The translations under genes and the position numbers were made by a program. DNA of 33,210 bases from Planotetraspora thailandica (lineage in GTDB: Bacteria; Actinomycetota; Actinomycetes; Streptosporangiales; Streptosporangiaceae). Numbering within the stretch: position 1 is the first letter of the stretch; every line of letters begins with the position of its first letter. Location: positions 1-33,210 of the forward strand of contig NZ_BOOR01000090.1 of NCBI RefSeq assembly GCF_016863335.1, in the 5' to 3' direction. Positions 15,394-23,344 of the stretch are shown here, one piece after another. Below the pieces are notes generated by a model. The model saw only the letters and a list, made by a program, of their open reading frames with translations, was not told the origin of the DNA and searched no databases.

Positions 15394-16074
15394 GTGCAGC
15401 CCATCCCGGATTCGAACCACGAAACAAGCCCGGCGGCAGTGTCTCAGCCCGGACCGGACGCGGCCGTTCCCTCCGGGTTCGGCGACGCGACCGTCATGGT
15501 GATCGCCGCTGTGGCGGGACTCGCCGTCGGCGCGGCCACCTCCGGCCTGCAGACGATCCTGCCGGCCGAGGCCGGGCCTCTCGCGAACTCCGGAGCGCCC
15601 TGGACCCTCGCCGCCATGATCATCGTGATCGCGATCCGGCGGACGGGATGGCGGGCCGGTGCCCTCGGGACGCTGGCCATGCTGGGCGAGGTCGCCGGCT
15701 ACTACGCGACCTCCGCGCTGCGCGGATTCGCCGTGGGCACGTTCTATGTGATCTTCTGGACGGTGGCCGCGCTCGTCGCCGGCGCCGCCTCCGGCGTGGC
15801 GGCGGCATGGCTCCGCGACGGCGGACCGTCCGCCCGGGTCGCGGGCATCGTGTTGCCCGCCGGGATCCTGGCAGGCGAGGGCTTCTACCTGTGGCACGGC
15901 GTCGGCGTCGCCGAGCTGGAGCCGTACGGAATCATCTCGCTCGCCACCGGCGCCGCCGGCGGGATCATCGCGATCGCCCTGGCCGGCCGTACGATCACGC
16001 AGCGCCTCGCCGGGATCGCGGGGATACCGGTGGTCGCCGTCGCGCTGTACTCGGCCTACATGGTGCTGAGCTGA
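15394..16074 (+). CDS. DUF6518 multi-pass membrane protein
   Basis: 226 aa with about six hydrophobic segments starting at about 32 (VMVIAAVAGLAVGAATSGLQ), then 68-82, 90-107, 111-140, 148-166 and 177-215 in pairs. The Gly/Ala-rich helices, GEVAGYYATSALRGFAVG and GEGFYLWHG are features of the DUF6518 actinobacterial membrane family, of unknown role. The N-terminal 28 residues are polar and probably cytoplasmic. The GTG at 15394 has AGGA 7 nt upstream. It seems monocistronic: the next gene begins 427 bp away. Family assignment is from memory; integral membrane location is secure. Confidence 0.8.
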   Translation: MQPIPDSNHETSPAAVSQPGPDAAVPSGFGDATVMVIAAVAGLAVGAATSGLQTILPAEAGPLANSGAPWTLAAMIIVIAIRRTGWRAGALGTLAMLGEVAGYYATSALRGFAVGTFYVIFWTVAALVAGAASGVAAAWLRDGGPSARVAGIVLPAGILAGEGFYLWHGVGVAELEPYGIISLATGAAGGIIAIALAGRTITQRLAGIAGIPVVAVALYSAYMVLS

Positions 16075-16470
16075 TCCTTCGAGGCCGCCGTTCCACCACG
16101 AGGTCCGGCGCGTCCACCCGATCATGCCGCCGCTCCGACCGGCGCACGGCGAGCCATGGACCTTACCGGCGGGTGAGCCGGCGGTGGAGAGCGCCGCCGC
16201 GGAGGGCGACGAGTCCCTCGGAGCCGGGATGGTGGTGGGTGGGCGCCCTTAGCGGCCTCGTGCTCTTGGTCGGCTTACCATCGAATGACCTGATGATCTG
16301 AGTAGCAATCGGCTTCGATGGCGTTAGAACGAGACCGGCCTGCACGGTCACCGTGGTGCGTGTGGGGAGTAGCGCAGCTTGCCGGGCGAAGGGGCCCGTG
16401 CGGGCGAGCACCTCCGGGGCCGCTTAACCGGGCTGGGCTACCCGCGTCACACCACAAGGGCGAATGGCCA
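16075..16470. other. Gene-free stretch with possible decayed coding sequence
   Basis: No convincing gene. The reverse strand has a short open piece ending GSEGLVALRGGALHRRLTRR (about 16163-16240) that has the look of a gene remnant but no start, ribosome site or recognised family. The remainder leads into the operator upstream of the TetR gene. Confidence 0.4.
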
Positions 16471-16484
16471 AATGAGCGTTCATT
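16471..16484. promoter_or_regulatory. Palindromic operator upstream of the TetR gene
   Basis: AATGAGCGTTCATT is a 14-bp palindrome with one mismatch in the arms. The same motif recurs at 17868 and 17916. A -10-like TAGAGT at 16490-16495 follows, ending 6 nt before the ATG at 16502, so the transcript may be leaderless and the operator would sit between the promoter elements: negative autoregulation (inference). Confidence 0.7.
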
Positions 16485-16501
16485 AGAACTAGAGTGGTCA
16501 C

Positions 16502-17062
16502 ATGCGCACACGGGACCCGGACGGCAAGCGGCGGCAGCTGCTGGAAGCTGCACTGGCGGAGTTCGCCGAGTACGGCATCGCCGGTGCCCGAGTGGACCGG
16601 CTCGCCAAGCGAGCCGGAATCAGCGCCGGCGCGGTCTACTCCTTCTACGACGGCAAGGAAGGCCTTTTCGAAGCCGTCTACGACACCATCGTCGAAGAGA
16701 CCGTTACCGGCATCCCGATCGATGCCGACAACCTACCGGAGTACGCCGGGCAGCTCTACGACGCCGGACTGCAGTACCCCGAGGTCGCGCAGTTCATGGC
16801 CTGGTACGCCCTTGAACGCGGTGACAACCAGAGCGTCCGACCGATCGTCGCCAAGTCGATGGCCGAGAAGGTCGCGGTGATCGAGGACGCGCAGCGACGC
16901 GGCGTCGTGACCGACCGCGAGAATGCGGGTGAGATACTCGCCCTGGTCCTGGTCATCGCGAACATGTGGCAGCGTCAGGGTAAGGACGTCCACGGACTGG
17001 TACCGCGGGGGCAGCGTCGGCGCGTCATTGTCGATGCCGTCCGGCAGCTTGTTACCCCGTGA
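16502..17062 (+). CDS. TetR-family transcriptional regulator (patatin/MMPL module)
   Basis: 186 aa. The N-terminal helix-turn-helix is RRQLLEAALAEFAEYGIAG, VDRLAKRAGISAGAVYSFYDGKEGLFEAVY, the canonical TetR pattern (GxxxGxxYxxFxxKExL). The C-terminal part is a helical ligand/dimer domain of the usual size. The start MRTRDPDGKRR at 16502 has no proper Shine-Dalgarno, and a -10-like element ends 6 nt upstream, consistent with leaderless mRNA. The palindrome immediately upstream recurs on both sides of the promoter of the patatin gene, about 1.4 kb downstream. The protein is therefore probably an autorepressor that also controls the patatin and MMPL genes. The inducing ligand is unknown, perhaps a lipid or hydrophobic compound. 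Confidence 0.92.
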   Translation: MRTRDPDGKRRQLLEAALAEFAEYGIAGARVDRLAKRAGISAGAVYSFYDGKEGLFEAVYDTIVEETVTGIPIDADNLPEYAGQLYDAGLQYPEVAQFMAWYALERGDNQSVRPIVAKSMAEKVAVIEDAQRRGVVTDRENAGEILALVLVIANMWQRQGKDVHGLVPRGQRRRVIVDAVRQLVTP

Positions 17063-17401
17063 CTGGACTCTGTTTACGCTCCGACGGAGCGAGCCGCTAG
17101 CTGGTGTCGTACACACTGGAGCCGAGGATGAAGTGTGGAGCATCGCGCGACCGAGCAATTCAACTCGCGTAGGCAAATCCAAGACACTTGCTGGAGAACA
17201 GGGCGGGCGATGCCCCTTCGACGAATGCGGATGGTCGCACCGAAGTCGATCAGACTGCCCTGATCCAGCGGGAGCGGTCGGCACGCGGCGTCATCGTGTT
17301 GCGGCTGACGAGCATCCATGGTCAGAGGTTGCCATCAACACGGCCGACGGCATGGACACGGGCTGACGAGGTCCTCTTTTCCTGCGATTGCTGCTGCTGA
17401 C
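17063..17401. other. Gene-free stretch after the TetR gene
   Basis: Contains the small hairpin at 17077-17091. Open frames here are short, have no ribosome sites and match nothing recognised. The composition is less GC-rich than the flanks, suggesting decayed or recently acquired DNA. Confidence 0.45.
17077..17091 (+). terminator. Possible terminator after the TetR gene
   Basis: CGCTCC/GGAGCG 6-bp stem with a 3-nt loop, 15 nt after the stop codon. Short and without a T-run. Confidence 0.4.
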
Positions 17402-17662
17402 ATGCGATCCCTGCAGAAGGTCTGCGGCGTCACGGCGATCATGCTGGCCGTCGGGACCATCGAGGCATACGTGCGGATGTGTGCAGCGAAGGCAGTCACC
17501 GAGGCAGCCCGCGGCACTGGCTTCCGCGTACCCAGCGAGAAGGAAATGGCGACGACTATAAGGGTGCAGGTGCGCATCCCAGCCGGTGTGACAGTCACGT
17601 CGGTCGATCCGAAGCCGGGCGGGGCCGTCCAGCAAGACTACGACCAGGTCGTTTGGTCGTAA
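17402..17662 (+). CDS. Possible small protein, 86 aa, unrecognised
   Basis: Open frame MRSLQKVCGVTAIMLAVGTIEAYVRM with a weakly hydrophobic N-terminus, then KEMATTIRVQVRIPAGVTVTS and DPKPGGAVQQDYDQVVWS. Third positions favour G or C, which supports coding, but there is no Shine-Dalgarno at the ATG, no family is recognised, and reverse frames are also open. It could be the relic of a larger gene. It is kept because it fills part of a 938-bp gap between the TetR and patatin genes. Confidence 0.3.
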   Translation: MRSLQKVCGVTAIMLAVGTIEAYVRMCAAKAVTEAARGTGFRVPSEKEMATTIRVQVRIPAGVTVTSVDPKPGGAVQQDYDQVVWS

Positions 17663-17867
17663 GTCCGGCCAGATGTCGGGTCGCCTGGCGTGGGTGCCTC
17701 AGTACGCCACTGCCTCGCAGGACGGAGCGGATCCAACCCCATTGCCGCCCCTGGCTTCGACAACGGCCCAAGCGCTGTCGGTGCTCGACTTCCTTCTCCT
17801 GGAACCTAGAGCGCGGCGACGCGACCTGAAGATCCTTTCGGTTGGCTGTCGCTTCGGACTTTTCGAG

Positions 17868-17877
17868 TGAACGTTCA
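17868..17877. promoter_or_regulatory. Palindromic operator upstream of the patatin promoter
   Basis: TGAACGTTCA is a perfect 10-bp palindrome. It ends one base before the -35 element. Same motif as 16471-16484 and 17916-17929, and centred 50 bp from the latter. Confidence 0.75.
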
Positions 17878-17878
17878 T

Positions 17879-17908
17879 TTGACGACGCGGCATCGCAGGG
17901 CCTACGGT
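17879..17908 (+). promoter_or_regulatory. Sigma70-type promoter of the patatin gene
   Basis: TTGACG (17879-17884), an 18-bp spacer and TACGGT (17903-17908). It is flanked on both sides by copies of the operator palindrome, which would put it under control of the TetR protein. The predicted start falls at about 17915, giving an 85-nt leader. Confidence 0.6.
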
Positions 17909-17915
17909 TCTAGTG

Positions 17916-17929
17916 AATGAACGTTCGTT
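17916..17929. promoter_or_regulatory. Palindromic operator at the patatin transcription start
   Basis: AATGAACGTTCGTT, a 14-bp palindrome with one mismatched pair, covers the predicted transcription start. A further half-site (CTGAACG) follows at 17931-17937. Third copy of the TetR-linked motif. Confidence 0.75.
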
Positions 17930-18000
17930 ACTGAACGTGGGCGTGGCTCGGGCAGAAGGCAGGCCGCCACGGTCACGCTGGACACCGAAAGAAGAAGCAA

Positions 18001-18987
18001 ATGGGAACACAGGCCACCCGGCGCCCCGTGCGACGAATCCTGAAGACGGTGGCGGCACTGGCCACCACAGCGCTGGTCGCGACTGCGTGCGCGTCCACGG
18101 CGCCCAAGGCACCCGACACCGCCCCAACCCCCGCGCGACCGCGCGTGGGCATCATTCTCGGCGGCGGAGGCGAATCCGGCGTCGCATGGCAGACCGGAGT
18201 GCTCGCCGCTCTGGAAGACCAAGCGCACTTGACACCCGACGTCGTGGACGTCGTCGTCGGCACCTCCGCGGGCGCGGTCGCCGGAGCGTATTTCAGCACG
18301 AAGGCCAACCTCAACCAGCTCGTCGACAACGAACGCGCCGGGAAAGGGGCGTCGGCGCCCGTGCAGACCGGTGGTGGCGGCGCCATTCCCACCGACATCA
18401 TGGCGGCACTCAACTCCACCAAAGGGACCATCGAAGAACGCGACAAGAAGGTTGGAGAGCTGGCGATGAAAGCGCCGATCCCGATCTCCAGCGCAGACTT
18501 CGTCAACTACATCGCCTCGATGCTCCCTACCAAGCAATGGCCCGCACTGGACTTCCGCGCCACCTCCGTGAACGCAGAAACCGGCCAGACCGTGCTCTGG
18601 AAGCGTGAGGACGGCGTCCCCCTCGCCGCGGCACTCGCATCCTCCTCGGCGGTCCCCGGCTTCCTGCCCACCGTCGAAATCAACGGACGGCACTACACCG
18701 ACGCCCCACGCACCTCCTTCTCCGCCGGTCTGGTCGCGGAAAAGCACCTGGACGCCATCATCTACATCGGCATGCCGACACCGAACTTGTCGAACACGAT
18801 CGAGGAAGAAGCCCTCACCAAGCTTGAAGCCGGGGGCCTCCACGTGGTCCGGATCACCGGCGGAGCAGGCTCAGACGCGATCATCCGTAATGCGATGGAC
18901 CCGAAGATCCGGCCGCAAGCGGTCGAGACGGGGCTGCGTGACGGAGCCGCCGCAGCCGGCAGCGTCGCCAAACTCCTCCGCCCCTGA
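18001..18987 (+). CDS. Lipoprotein patatin-like phospholipase
   Basis: 328 aa. A twin-Arg-containing basic N-terminus and hydrophobic stretch end at LVATAC (Cys30), a plausible lipobox, followed by a Pro/Thr-rich linker, so the protein is probably anchored on the outer face of the membrane. The patatin fold has the oxyanion loop GGGGESG (54-60) and nucleophile elbow GTSAG (Ser89). The expected catalytic DG(G/A) motif appears as YTDAPR (Asp234), so Asp is kept but the following Gly is Ala. Role: hydrolysis of acyl lipids (family knowledge); the substrate is unknown. ATG at 18001 with AGAAG upstream. Two copies of the TetR operator flank its promoter; the MMPL gene follows after a strong hairpin. 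Together they suggest envelope-lipid remodelling and transport. Confidence 0.9.
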   Translation: MGTQATRRPVRRILKTVAALATTALVATACASTAPKAPDTAPTPARPRVGIILGGGGESGVAWQTGVLAALEDQAHLTPDVVDVVVGTSAGAVAGAYFSTKANLNQLVDNERAGKGASAPVQTGGGGAIPTDIMAALNSTKGTIEERDKKVGELAMKAPIPISSADFVNYIASMLPTKQWPALDFRATSVNAETGQTVLWKREDGVPLAAALASSSAVPGFLPTVEINGRHYTDAPRTSFSAGLVAEKHLDAIIYIGMPTPNLSNTIEEEALTKLEAGGLHVVRITGGAGSDAIIRNAMDPKIRPQAVETGLRDGAAAAGSVAKLLRP

Positions 18988-18996
18988 CATGGCACC

Positions 18997-19037
18997 CCGG
19001 GGCCGGGCTTCGGACAAGGACCGAAGCCCGGCCCCGG
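18997..19037 (+). terminator. Strong hairpin between patatin and MMPL genes
   Basis: A perfect 17-bp stem (18997-19013 with 19021-19037) and a 7-nt loop, beginning 9 nt after the patatin stop codon. No T-run follows. It could terminate, attenuate or stabilise the patatin mRNA ahead of the MMPL gene, which starts 100 bp later. Confidence 0.75.
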
Positions 19038-19137
19038 CATCAGCACAGGGGGCACCACCACACGTCTCCTACCTTCCAGGTCTTGGCGTCGGACCAACGC
19101 CCGCCCAGACCACCCCTTCATCCCTGGAGAGCATCTC

Positions 19138-21342
19138 GTGGCCACGTTTCTGTACCGGATGGGCAAGTTCTCTTACCGCCGACGGTGGTTGGTGACCGGA
19201 CTGTGGGTGTTGCTGCTGGCGCTGGTCGGCGTCAGTGCGGGCACGCTGTCCGGGACGATGTCCAACTCGTTCAGCATCCCCGGGACCGAGGCCCAGCAAG
19301 CCATCGACCACCTTGCTGGACGATTCCCGCAGGCCAACGCGGGCGGGGCGACCGCACGCGTGGTGTTCGCAGCCCCACCCGGCAGCACCTTGACCGACCA
19401 GGCGCTCCGCACGACGGTGCGGGACACCGTGGAGAAGTTGAAATCCGCGCCCCAAGTCGCCAACGTCGCCGACCCGTTCCAGGCCAACACCGTCTCCCCC
19501 GACGGCCGGTACGCGTTCGCCCAGGTCAGCTACAGGGTGCAGGGCATCGAACTCACCGCCGATGACCGCGACGCCCTGATACGGACCGCCGAGGCAGGCC
19601 GGATCAACGGCCTGACCGTGGAGGTCGGAGGCGACGCGCTGCAATCGGCACCGGAAACCGGCATCGCCGAAGTCATCGGCATCGCCATCGCCGGAATCGT
19701 CCTGCTCATCACGTTCGGTTCGCTGGTGGCCGCCGGTCTGCCCCTGCTCACAGCGATCCTCGGGGTCCTGATCGGACTGGCCGGCATCATGGCCGTCTCC
19801 GGGTTCGTCGATATCAACGCCAACAGCACCATCCTCGCGCTGATGCTCGGCATCGCCGTCGGCATCGACTACGCGCTGTTCATCGTCTCCCGCTATCGCC
19901 ACGAACTCGCCCTACAGACCGACAGGGCCGAGGCCGCCGGACGTGCCGTCGGCACCGCCGGCTTTGCCGTCGTCTTCGCCGGCCTGACCGTGATCATCGC
20001 TCTCGCCGGGCTTACGGTGGTCGGCATCCCGGTACTAGCTTCCATGGGCCTGGCCGCCGCCGCCACCGTCGCGCTCGCCGTACTCGTCGCACTCACGCTC
20101 CTCCCCGCACTACTCGGGCTCGCGGGCCGTCGTATCACCGCCGGTCGCCGCAGCCTTGAGTCCGACGCCGGCCCGGCGCCCGCGGGCGAACGCTGGGCCC
20201 GGTTCATCACCCGCCACCGGGTGCCGGCCCTGATCATCGCGGTCCTCGCCCTCGTCCTCGTGGCAGTGCCTGCGACCGGCCTGCGCCTCGGCGTACCCGA
20301 CGACGGCATGTCCGCCGTAGACACCACCCAACGCAAGGCGTACGACCTGATCAGCACCGGATTCGGCGCCGGGGTCAACGGCCCGCTGACCGTCGTCGTG
20401 GACGCCGACGCCAGTGGCGACGCCGGCACCGCGGTCGCTCGGGTAACCAATGCGATCAAGACTCTCAACGGGGTCGTCTCGATCAGCCCGCCGGTGACCA
20501 GCCCCGACGGCAGCACCGCTCTGCTCACCGTCATCCCAGCGACCGGGCCCCGGGACCAGGCCACCGACGACCTGGTCGCCGACATCCGGCACCAGAAGGC
20601 TGCCCTGCACGCCGAGACCGGAGCTCAGGTCTCCGTCACCGGGCAGACCGCCGTCAACATCGACGTCTCCAACAAGATCAACGCCGCCACCATGCCCTAC
20701 CTCGGACTCGTCGTCGGCCTCGCCTTCCTGCTCCTCATGCTGGTATTCCGCTCCGTACTGGTACCGATCAAGGCGACCCTCGGTTTCCTGCTCAGCGTCG
20801 CGGCCACCTTCGGCGCAGTCGTCGCCGTCTTCCAATGGGGCTGGCTCGGCTCACTCATCGGCCTCGACGAACCCGGGCCGATCGCACCGATGGTGCCGGT
20901 GCTGCTCATCGGCATCCTCTTCGGTCTCGCCATGGACTACCAGGTCTTCCTCGTCACCCGCATGCGCGAGGACCACGTCCACGGCGCCACTGCCCAGAAC
21001 GCCGTCATCACCGGCTTCCGGCACGGCGCTCGCGTGGTCACCGCCGCCGCGATCATCATGATCGCCGTCTTCGGCGGATTCGCCTTCGCCGACCAGGTAT
21101 TCATCCAGTCGATCGGCTTCGCCCTCGCGTTCGGCGTACTCGTCGACGCGTTCATCGTCCGCATGACCATCGTGCCCGCCGTCATGTCACTGCTCGACCG
21201 GGCCGCCTGGTGGCTACCTCGCTGGCTCAACCGTGCCCTGCCCAACCTCGACATCGAAGGCGAACATCTCGTCCGGCAGCTCGGCGCCACCACGGGGCCC
21301 GTCCTACTCAAACCCGAGCCATCGACAACCAACCGCCGGTAA
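19138..21342 (+). CDS. MMPL/RND-family transporter
   Basis: 734 aa, the usual length for actinobacterial MMPL proteins that export lipids or hydrophobic compounds across the cytoplasmic membrane, powered by the proton gradient. An N-terminal helix (about 17-36, WLVTGLWVLLLALVGVSAG) is followed by a first extracytoplasmic loop, a five-helix block with the proton-relay motif GIDYALFIVSRYRHEL, a second helix (about 361-383), a second loop, and a second helical block with GLAMDYQVFLVTRMRE. Both D-Y motifs are intact. The start is GTG at 19138 with GGAGAG 6 nt upstream. Neighbours: lipoprotein patatin and TetR regulator, a combination that fits a regulated lipid-export module. Substrate unknown. 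Confidence 0.94.
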   Translation: MATFLYRMGKFSYRRRWLVTGLWVLLLALVGVSAGTLSGTMSNSFSIPGTEAQQAIDHLAGRFPQANAGGATARVVFAAPPGSTLTDQALRTTVRDTVEKLKSAPQVANVADPFQANTVSPDGRYAFAQVSYRVQGIELTADDRDALIRTAEAGRINGLTVEVGGDALQSAPETGIAEVIGIAIAGIVLLITFGSLVAAGLPLLTAILGVLIGLAGIMAVSGFVDINANSTILALMLGIAVGIDYALFIVSRYRHELALQTDRAEAAGRAVGTAGFAVVFAGLTVIIALAGLTVVGIPVLASMGLAAAATVALAVLVALTLLPALLGLAGRRITAGRRSLESDAGPAPAGERWARFITRHRVPALIIAVLALVLVAVPATGLRLGVPDDGMSAVDTTQRKAYDLISTGFGAGVNGPLTVVVDADASGDAGTAVARVTNAIKTLNGVVSISPPVTSPDGSTALLTVIPATGPRDQATDDLVADIRHQKAALHAETGAQVSVTGQTAVNIDVSNKINAATMPYLGLVVGLAFLLLMLVFRSVLVPIKATLGFLLSVAATFGAVVAVFQWGWLGSLIGLDEPGPIAPMVPVLLIGILFGLAMDYQVFLVTRMREDHVHGATAQNAVITGFRHGARVVTAAAIIMIAVFGGFAFADQVFIQSIGFALAFGVLVDAFIVRMTIVPAVMSLLDRAAWWLPRWLNRALPNLDIEGEHLVRQLGATTGPVLLKPEPSTTNRR

Positions 21343-21668
21343 CCCTCCGGGACCACAAACGATCCCGTACGTCGTCCGGTCAACCGATGGGTGGTCGAGT
21401 TCGCGGATGTCTCCACGGTGTAACCCCCGACCGCAGCCGCGGACGTACTCAAGATCATCAAGCAGCCCGCGGTCCGCGTCGGCTCAACAAGCGCCTGCGC
21501 AGCCGGGCGCCCGCGTGAGCCGATGGGACGGCCGATCACTCCGCCGAGCATGAGAAGCCTGGCGCTGCGGCCGGGCCGAAGCCACCTGAACTTCCAGTCA
21601 GCCCCGCCTGCTGCTGCAGGCCCGGAGGCCTGAGACCTGCAGGATGAAACAGTTAGCGGTATACGAGG
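21343..21668. other. Gene-free stretch between the MMPL gene and the left 344-bp repeat
   Basis: No intact gene. One forward-frame piece (about 21525-21570) reads GRPITPPSMRSLALR, faintly like the start of the integrase core of IS3/IS481-type transposases, then degenerates; this may be an insertion-sequence relic. Otherwise nothing recognisable. Confidence 0.35.
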
Positions 21669-22012
21669 CGTCCCCTTCAGCCCAGCAGGATTCCCCCTGC
21701 AGAGAGCACGCGTGCACGCCACACCTGTGCCCGTCGGCGGATGCGCAAGCGTGGCTTTACGCGCTCTGCATGATCACGAAAGGCGTCACCGCAGGTCGGT
21801 GGGCGTTCTCTCGAACTTCTGCATGATCACGGATTACGTCGGGGCTGGTCAGAGGGCCGACGCCCGAACTTCTGCATGATCACGGGAACGGGGGTTGGCA
21901 GGTCGGGGCGCATGTCACCGAACTTCTGCATGATCACGAGAAGGTTGGAGGGAGGGGGAGTTGGCTCCGGGCACGAGAAGGCGGGCGGCTCCGGTCCCGT
22001 CGGCGGGCACGG
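21669..22012. repeat. Left copy of a 344-bp direct repeat
   Basis: By eye identical base for base to 26911-27254 (constant offset 5,242). Its rightmost 98 bp correspond to the last codons of the beta-propeller gene at 27157, here severed from the remainder of the gene; beyond 22012 the sequences diverge completely. It holds four CTGCATGATCACG motifs. Confidence 0.95.
21766..21938. repeat. Four iteron-like repeats at a 53-54-bp period (left copy)
   Basis: CTGCATGATCACG at 21766, 21819, 21872 and 21926. The last three are extended to CGAACTTCTGCATGATCACG (20 bp identical). Spacers of about 33 bp are unrelated to each other. The core contains nested palindromes (TGATCA, GATC, CATG). Confidence 0.9.
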
Positions 22013-22020
22013 GACGTCGG

Positions 22021-22051
22021 CAGGCCCCGGACGGTGATCGTCAGGGGCCTG
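22021..22051 (-). terminator. Hairpin after a gene remnant
   Basis: CAGGCCCC/GGGGCCTG perfect 8-bp stem with a 15-nt loop, 15 nt beyond the stop of the short remnant on the reverse strand. Confidence 0.45.
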
Positions 22052-22065
22052 CGGGGTGGTGCTGG

Positions 22066-22206
22066 TTAGGGGTAGATGGTCTCGCCGCACTCGGTGCAGC
22101 GCTGGGCGCGGCCTCGGTCTCGGCCGGCTCGACCTCGGCACTTCCGTAGTTCGGGCACCAGCACGCGGTACGACAACGATTCAAAGATCGCTAAATGCAA
22201 CTGGAG
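22066..22206 (-). pseudogene. C-terminal remnant with a Cys-x2-Cys tail
   Basis: The reverse strand is open and ends FESLSYRVLVPELRKCRGR ... AQRCTECGETIYP before TAA, followed by a hairpin. It has the look of the last 40 or so codons of a real gene (possible zinc-ribbon end) cut off by the lectin-like gene beside it. No start, no recognised family. Confidence 0.3.
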
Positions 22207-22208
22207 TA

Positions 22209-23198
22209 TTAGTTGCCGTTATATGATTGCTTGTAATAACCGATGTGGCCGGTATTTTCGGTAAGTATCGTGTAGATGACAGAGCCGGCCACGCTGAGGA
22301 AGACTGGCCACGCAGCCCTCATATAGGCTTGGTAGCCCGAAGCCGTTTCATAACTCCAATCCCTCAGCGGATACCCATAGGGGTTGAATTCGCGGTACCA
22401 GATGTGGTTACTGCCGTCCCGGCCTGCTACCTGCATATTACCGGTCGAAGTGGCGGCGATGGCCGTGGCTCCGTTGATGTAACCGCCGACGCTGAACCAG
22501 CCGTGCCAGGTGCCGCCGTACTCCTGCCATTGCATATAGACCTGGTCGTCCGTGCCGGTGTGGACAGCATAAAGTCGGTGAGTCGACTGATTCCAGGTCA
22601 CAGCAGGCCACTGGTAAGTAGACCCGCCCAAGTTCTGGGCGTTCTGCCAGTAGGTACCGTCGAAGAAGCTGCCCCACATGCCGAAGTCGGATCCACTGCG
22701 ATAGACCATGTACAGCTGCTGTGAACCGGCACCCACTTGAGTGACCGACGGGGGAGCCGTCAACTGCGTGGTCTGGCCGTTGATCGCATGCCAACCCGAC
22801 CATTGAAGTTGGTCATTGTAGGTGGCCCAGTAGATTCGACCATCCGTTCCGGTGTGGACGATGGCGAATCCATTGTTTCCCCAGGGGGTAATTGTAGGGG
22901 AGGCCCAGGATGCCGCCCCGTCGAGCCGGTATGCCTGCCCACTGTTATCCCAAGCCGCCCACAGGTAGCCAGTGTTGTCGTTGGCTCTCCACACCCTGAG
23001 CAGGCGGCCGTTATTCCTTGCTTCAGCGATGGTTCCCGTCGCGTAGAGGACTTGGCGCCCATTTACGTGTTCCACCTGCCACGTGCCACTCTCGCCCGGC
23101 ACGCTACTGGCCAGCGCCGGGGCCTCGGTCGCGACCAAGACCGAGAAAGCGGCCACTAGAGCAATGGCCGCCGATCGCCATTTTTTCCACGAAAACAT
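22209..23198 (-). CDS. Secreted beta-propeller (lectin-like) protein
   Basis: 329 aa. A Sec signal peptide (basic WKKWR, hydrophobic core, cleavage near PALA-SS at 31) indicates export. The mature part has repeated blades built on the pattern (V/I)HTGTDG(R/Q)(I/V)YWxxYN...WSGW, VYRSGSDFGMWGSFFDG, VHTGTDDQVYMQWQEYGGTWHGWF and VAGRDGSNHIWYREF. This resembles PLL/fucose-lectin-type or sialidase-like propellers rich in Trp and Tyr. Carbohydrate binding is likely (inference); no catalytic residues are identified. The ATG at 23198 has AAAGGA upstream. The gene is visibly less GC-rich than its neighbours and lies inside the repeat-bounded segment, which suggests acquisition by transfer. Confidence 0.8.
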   Translation of the reverse strand: MFSWKKWRSAAIALVAAFSVLVATEAPALASSVPGESGTWQVEHVNGRQVLYATGTIAEARNNGRLLRVWRANDNTGYLWAAWDNSGQAYRLDGAASWASPTITPWGNNGFAIVHTGTDGRIYWATYNDQLQWSGWHAINGQTTQLTAPPSVTQVGAGSQQLYMVYRSGSDFGMWGSFFDGTYWQNAQNLGGSTYQWPAVTWNQSTHRLYAVHTGTDDQVYMQWQEYGGTWHGWFSVGGYINGATAIAATSTGNMQVAGRDGSNHIWYREFNPYGYPLRDWSYETASGYQAYMRAAWPVFLSVAGSVIYTILTENTGHIGYYKQSYNGN

Positions 23199-23234
23199 AG
23201 TTTTCCTTTAAGAGGTGATGTATCCATATGACGA

Positions 23235-23273
23235 GACGCTCTCAGAGCGTCAGAGATGCGAATCATGCGCATC
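23235..23273. terminator. Two adjacent hairpins between the DUF4232 and lectin-like genes
   Basis: GACGCT/AGCGTC (23235-23251, extendable to 8-bp arms) and GATGCG/CGCATC (23255-23273). They lie downstream of the DUF4232 gene in the leftward direction and upstream of the lectin-like gene; terminators or regulatory stems. Confidence 0.45.
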
Positions 23274-23344
23274 TGCCGGCCATCCGGCGGGGCACGCCCG
23301 CTGGTAGTTGGCCGGTTCGACCACGTGCACGTCGACCAGTCTGT

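Noticed and set aside
21766-21938. CRISPR array
   Set aside because: Four 13-20-bp motifs with about 33-bp spacers superficially look like one, but the repeat is short, no cas gene is near, and the whole block is copied identically 5.2 kb away.
21669-22012. MITE or insertion sequence as explanation of the 344-bp repeat
   Set aside because: No terminal inverted repeats or target duplications at its ends, and one end lies inside a coding gene.
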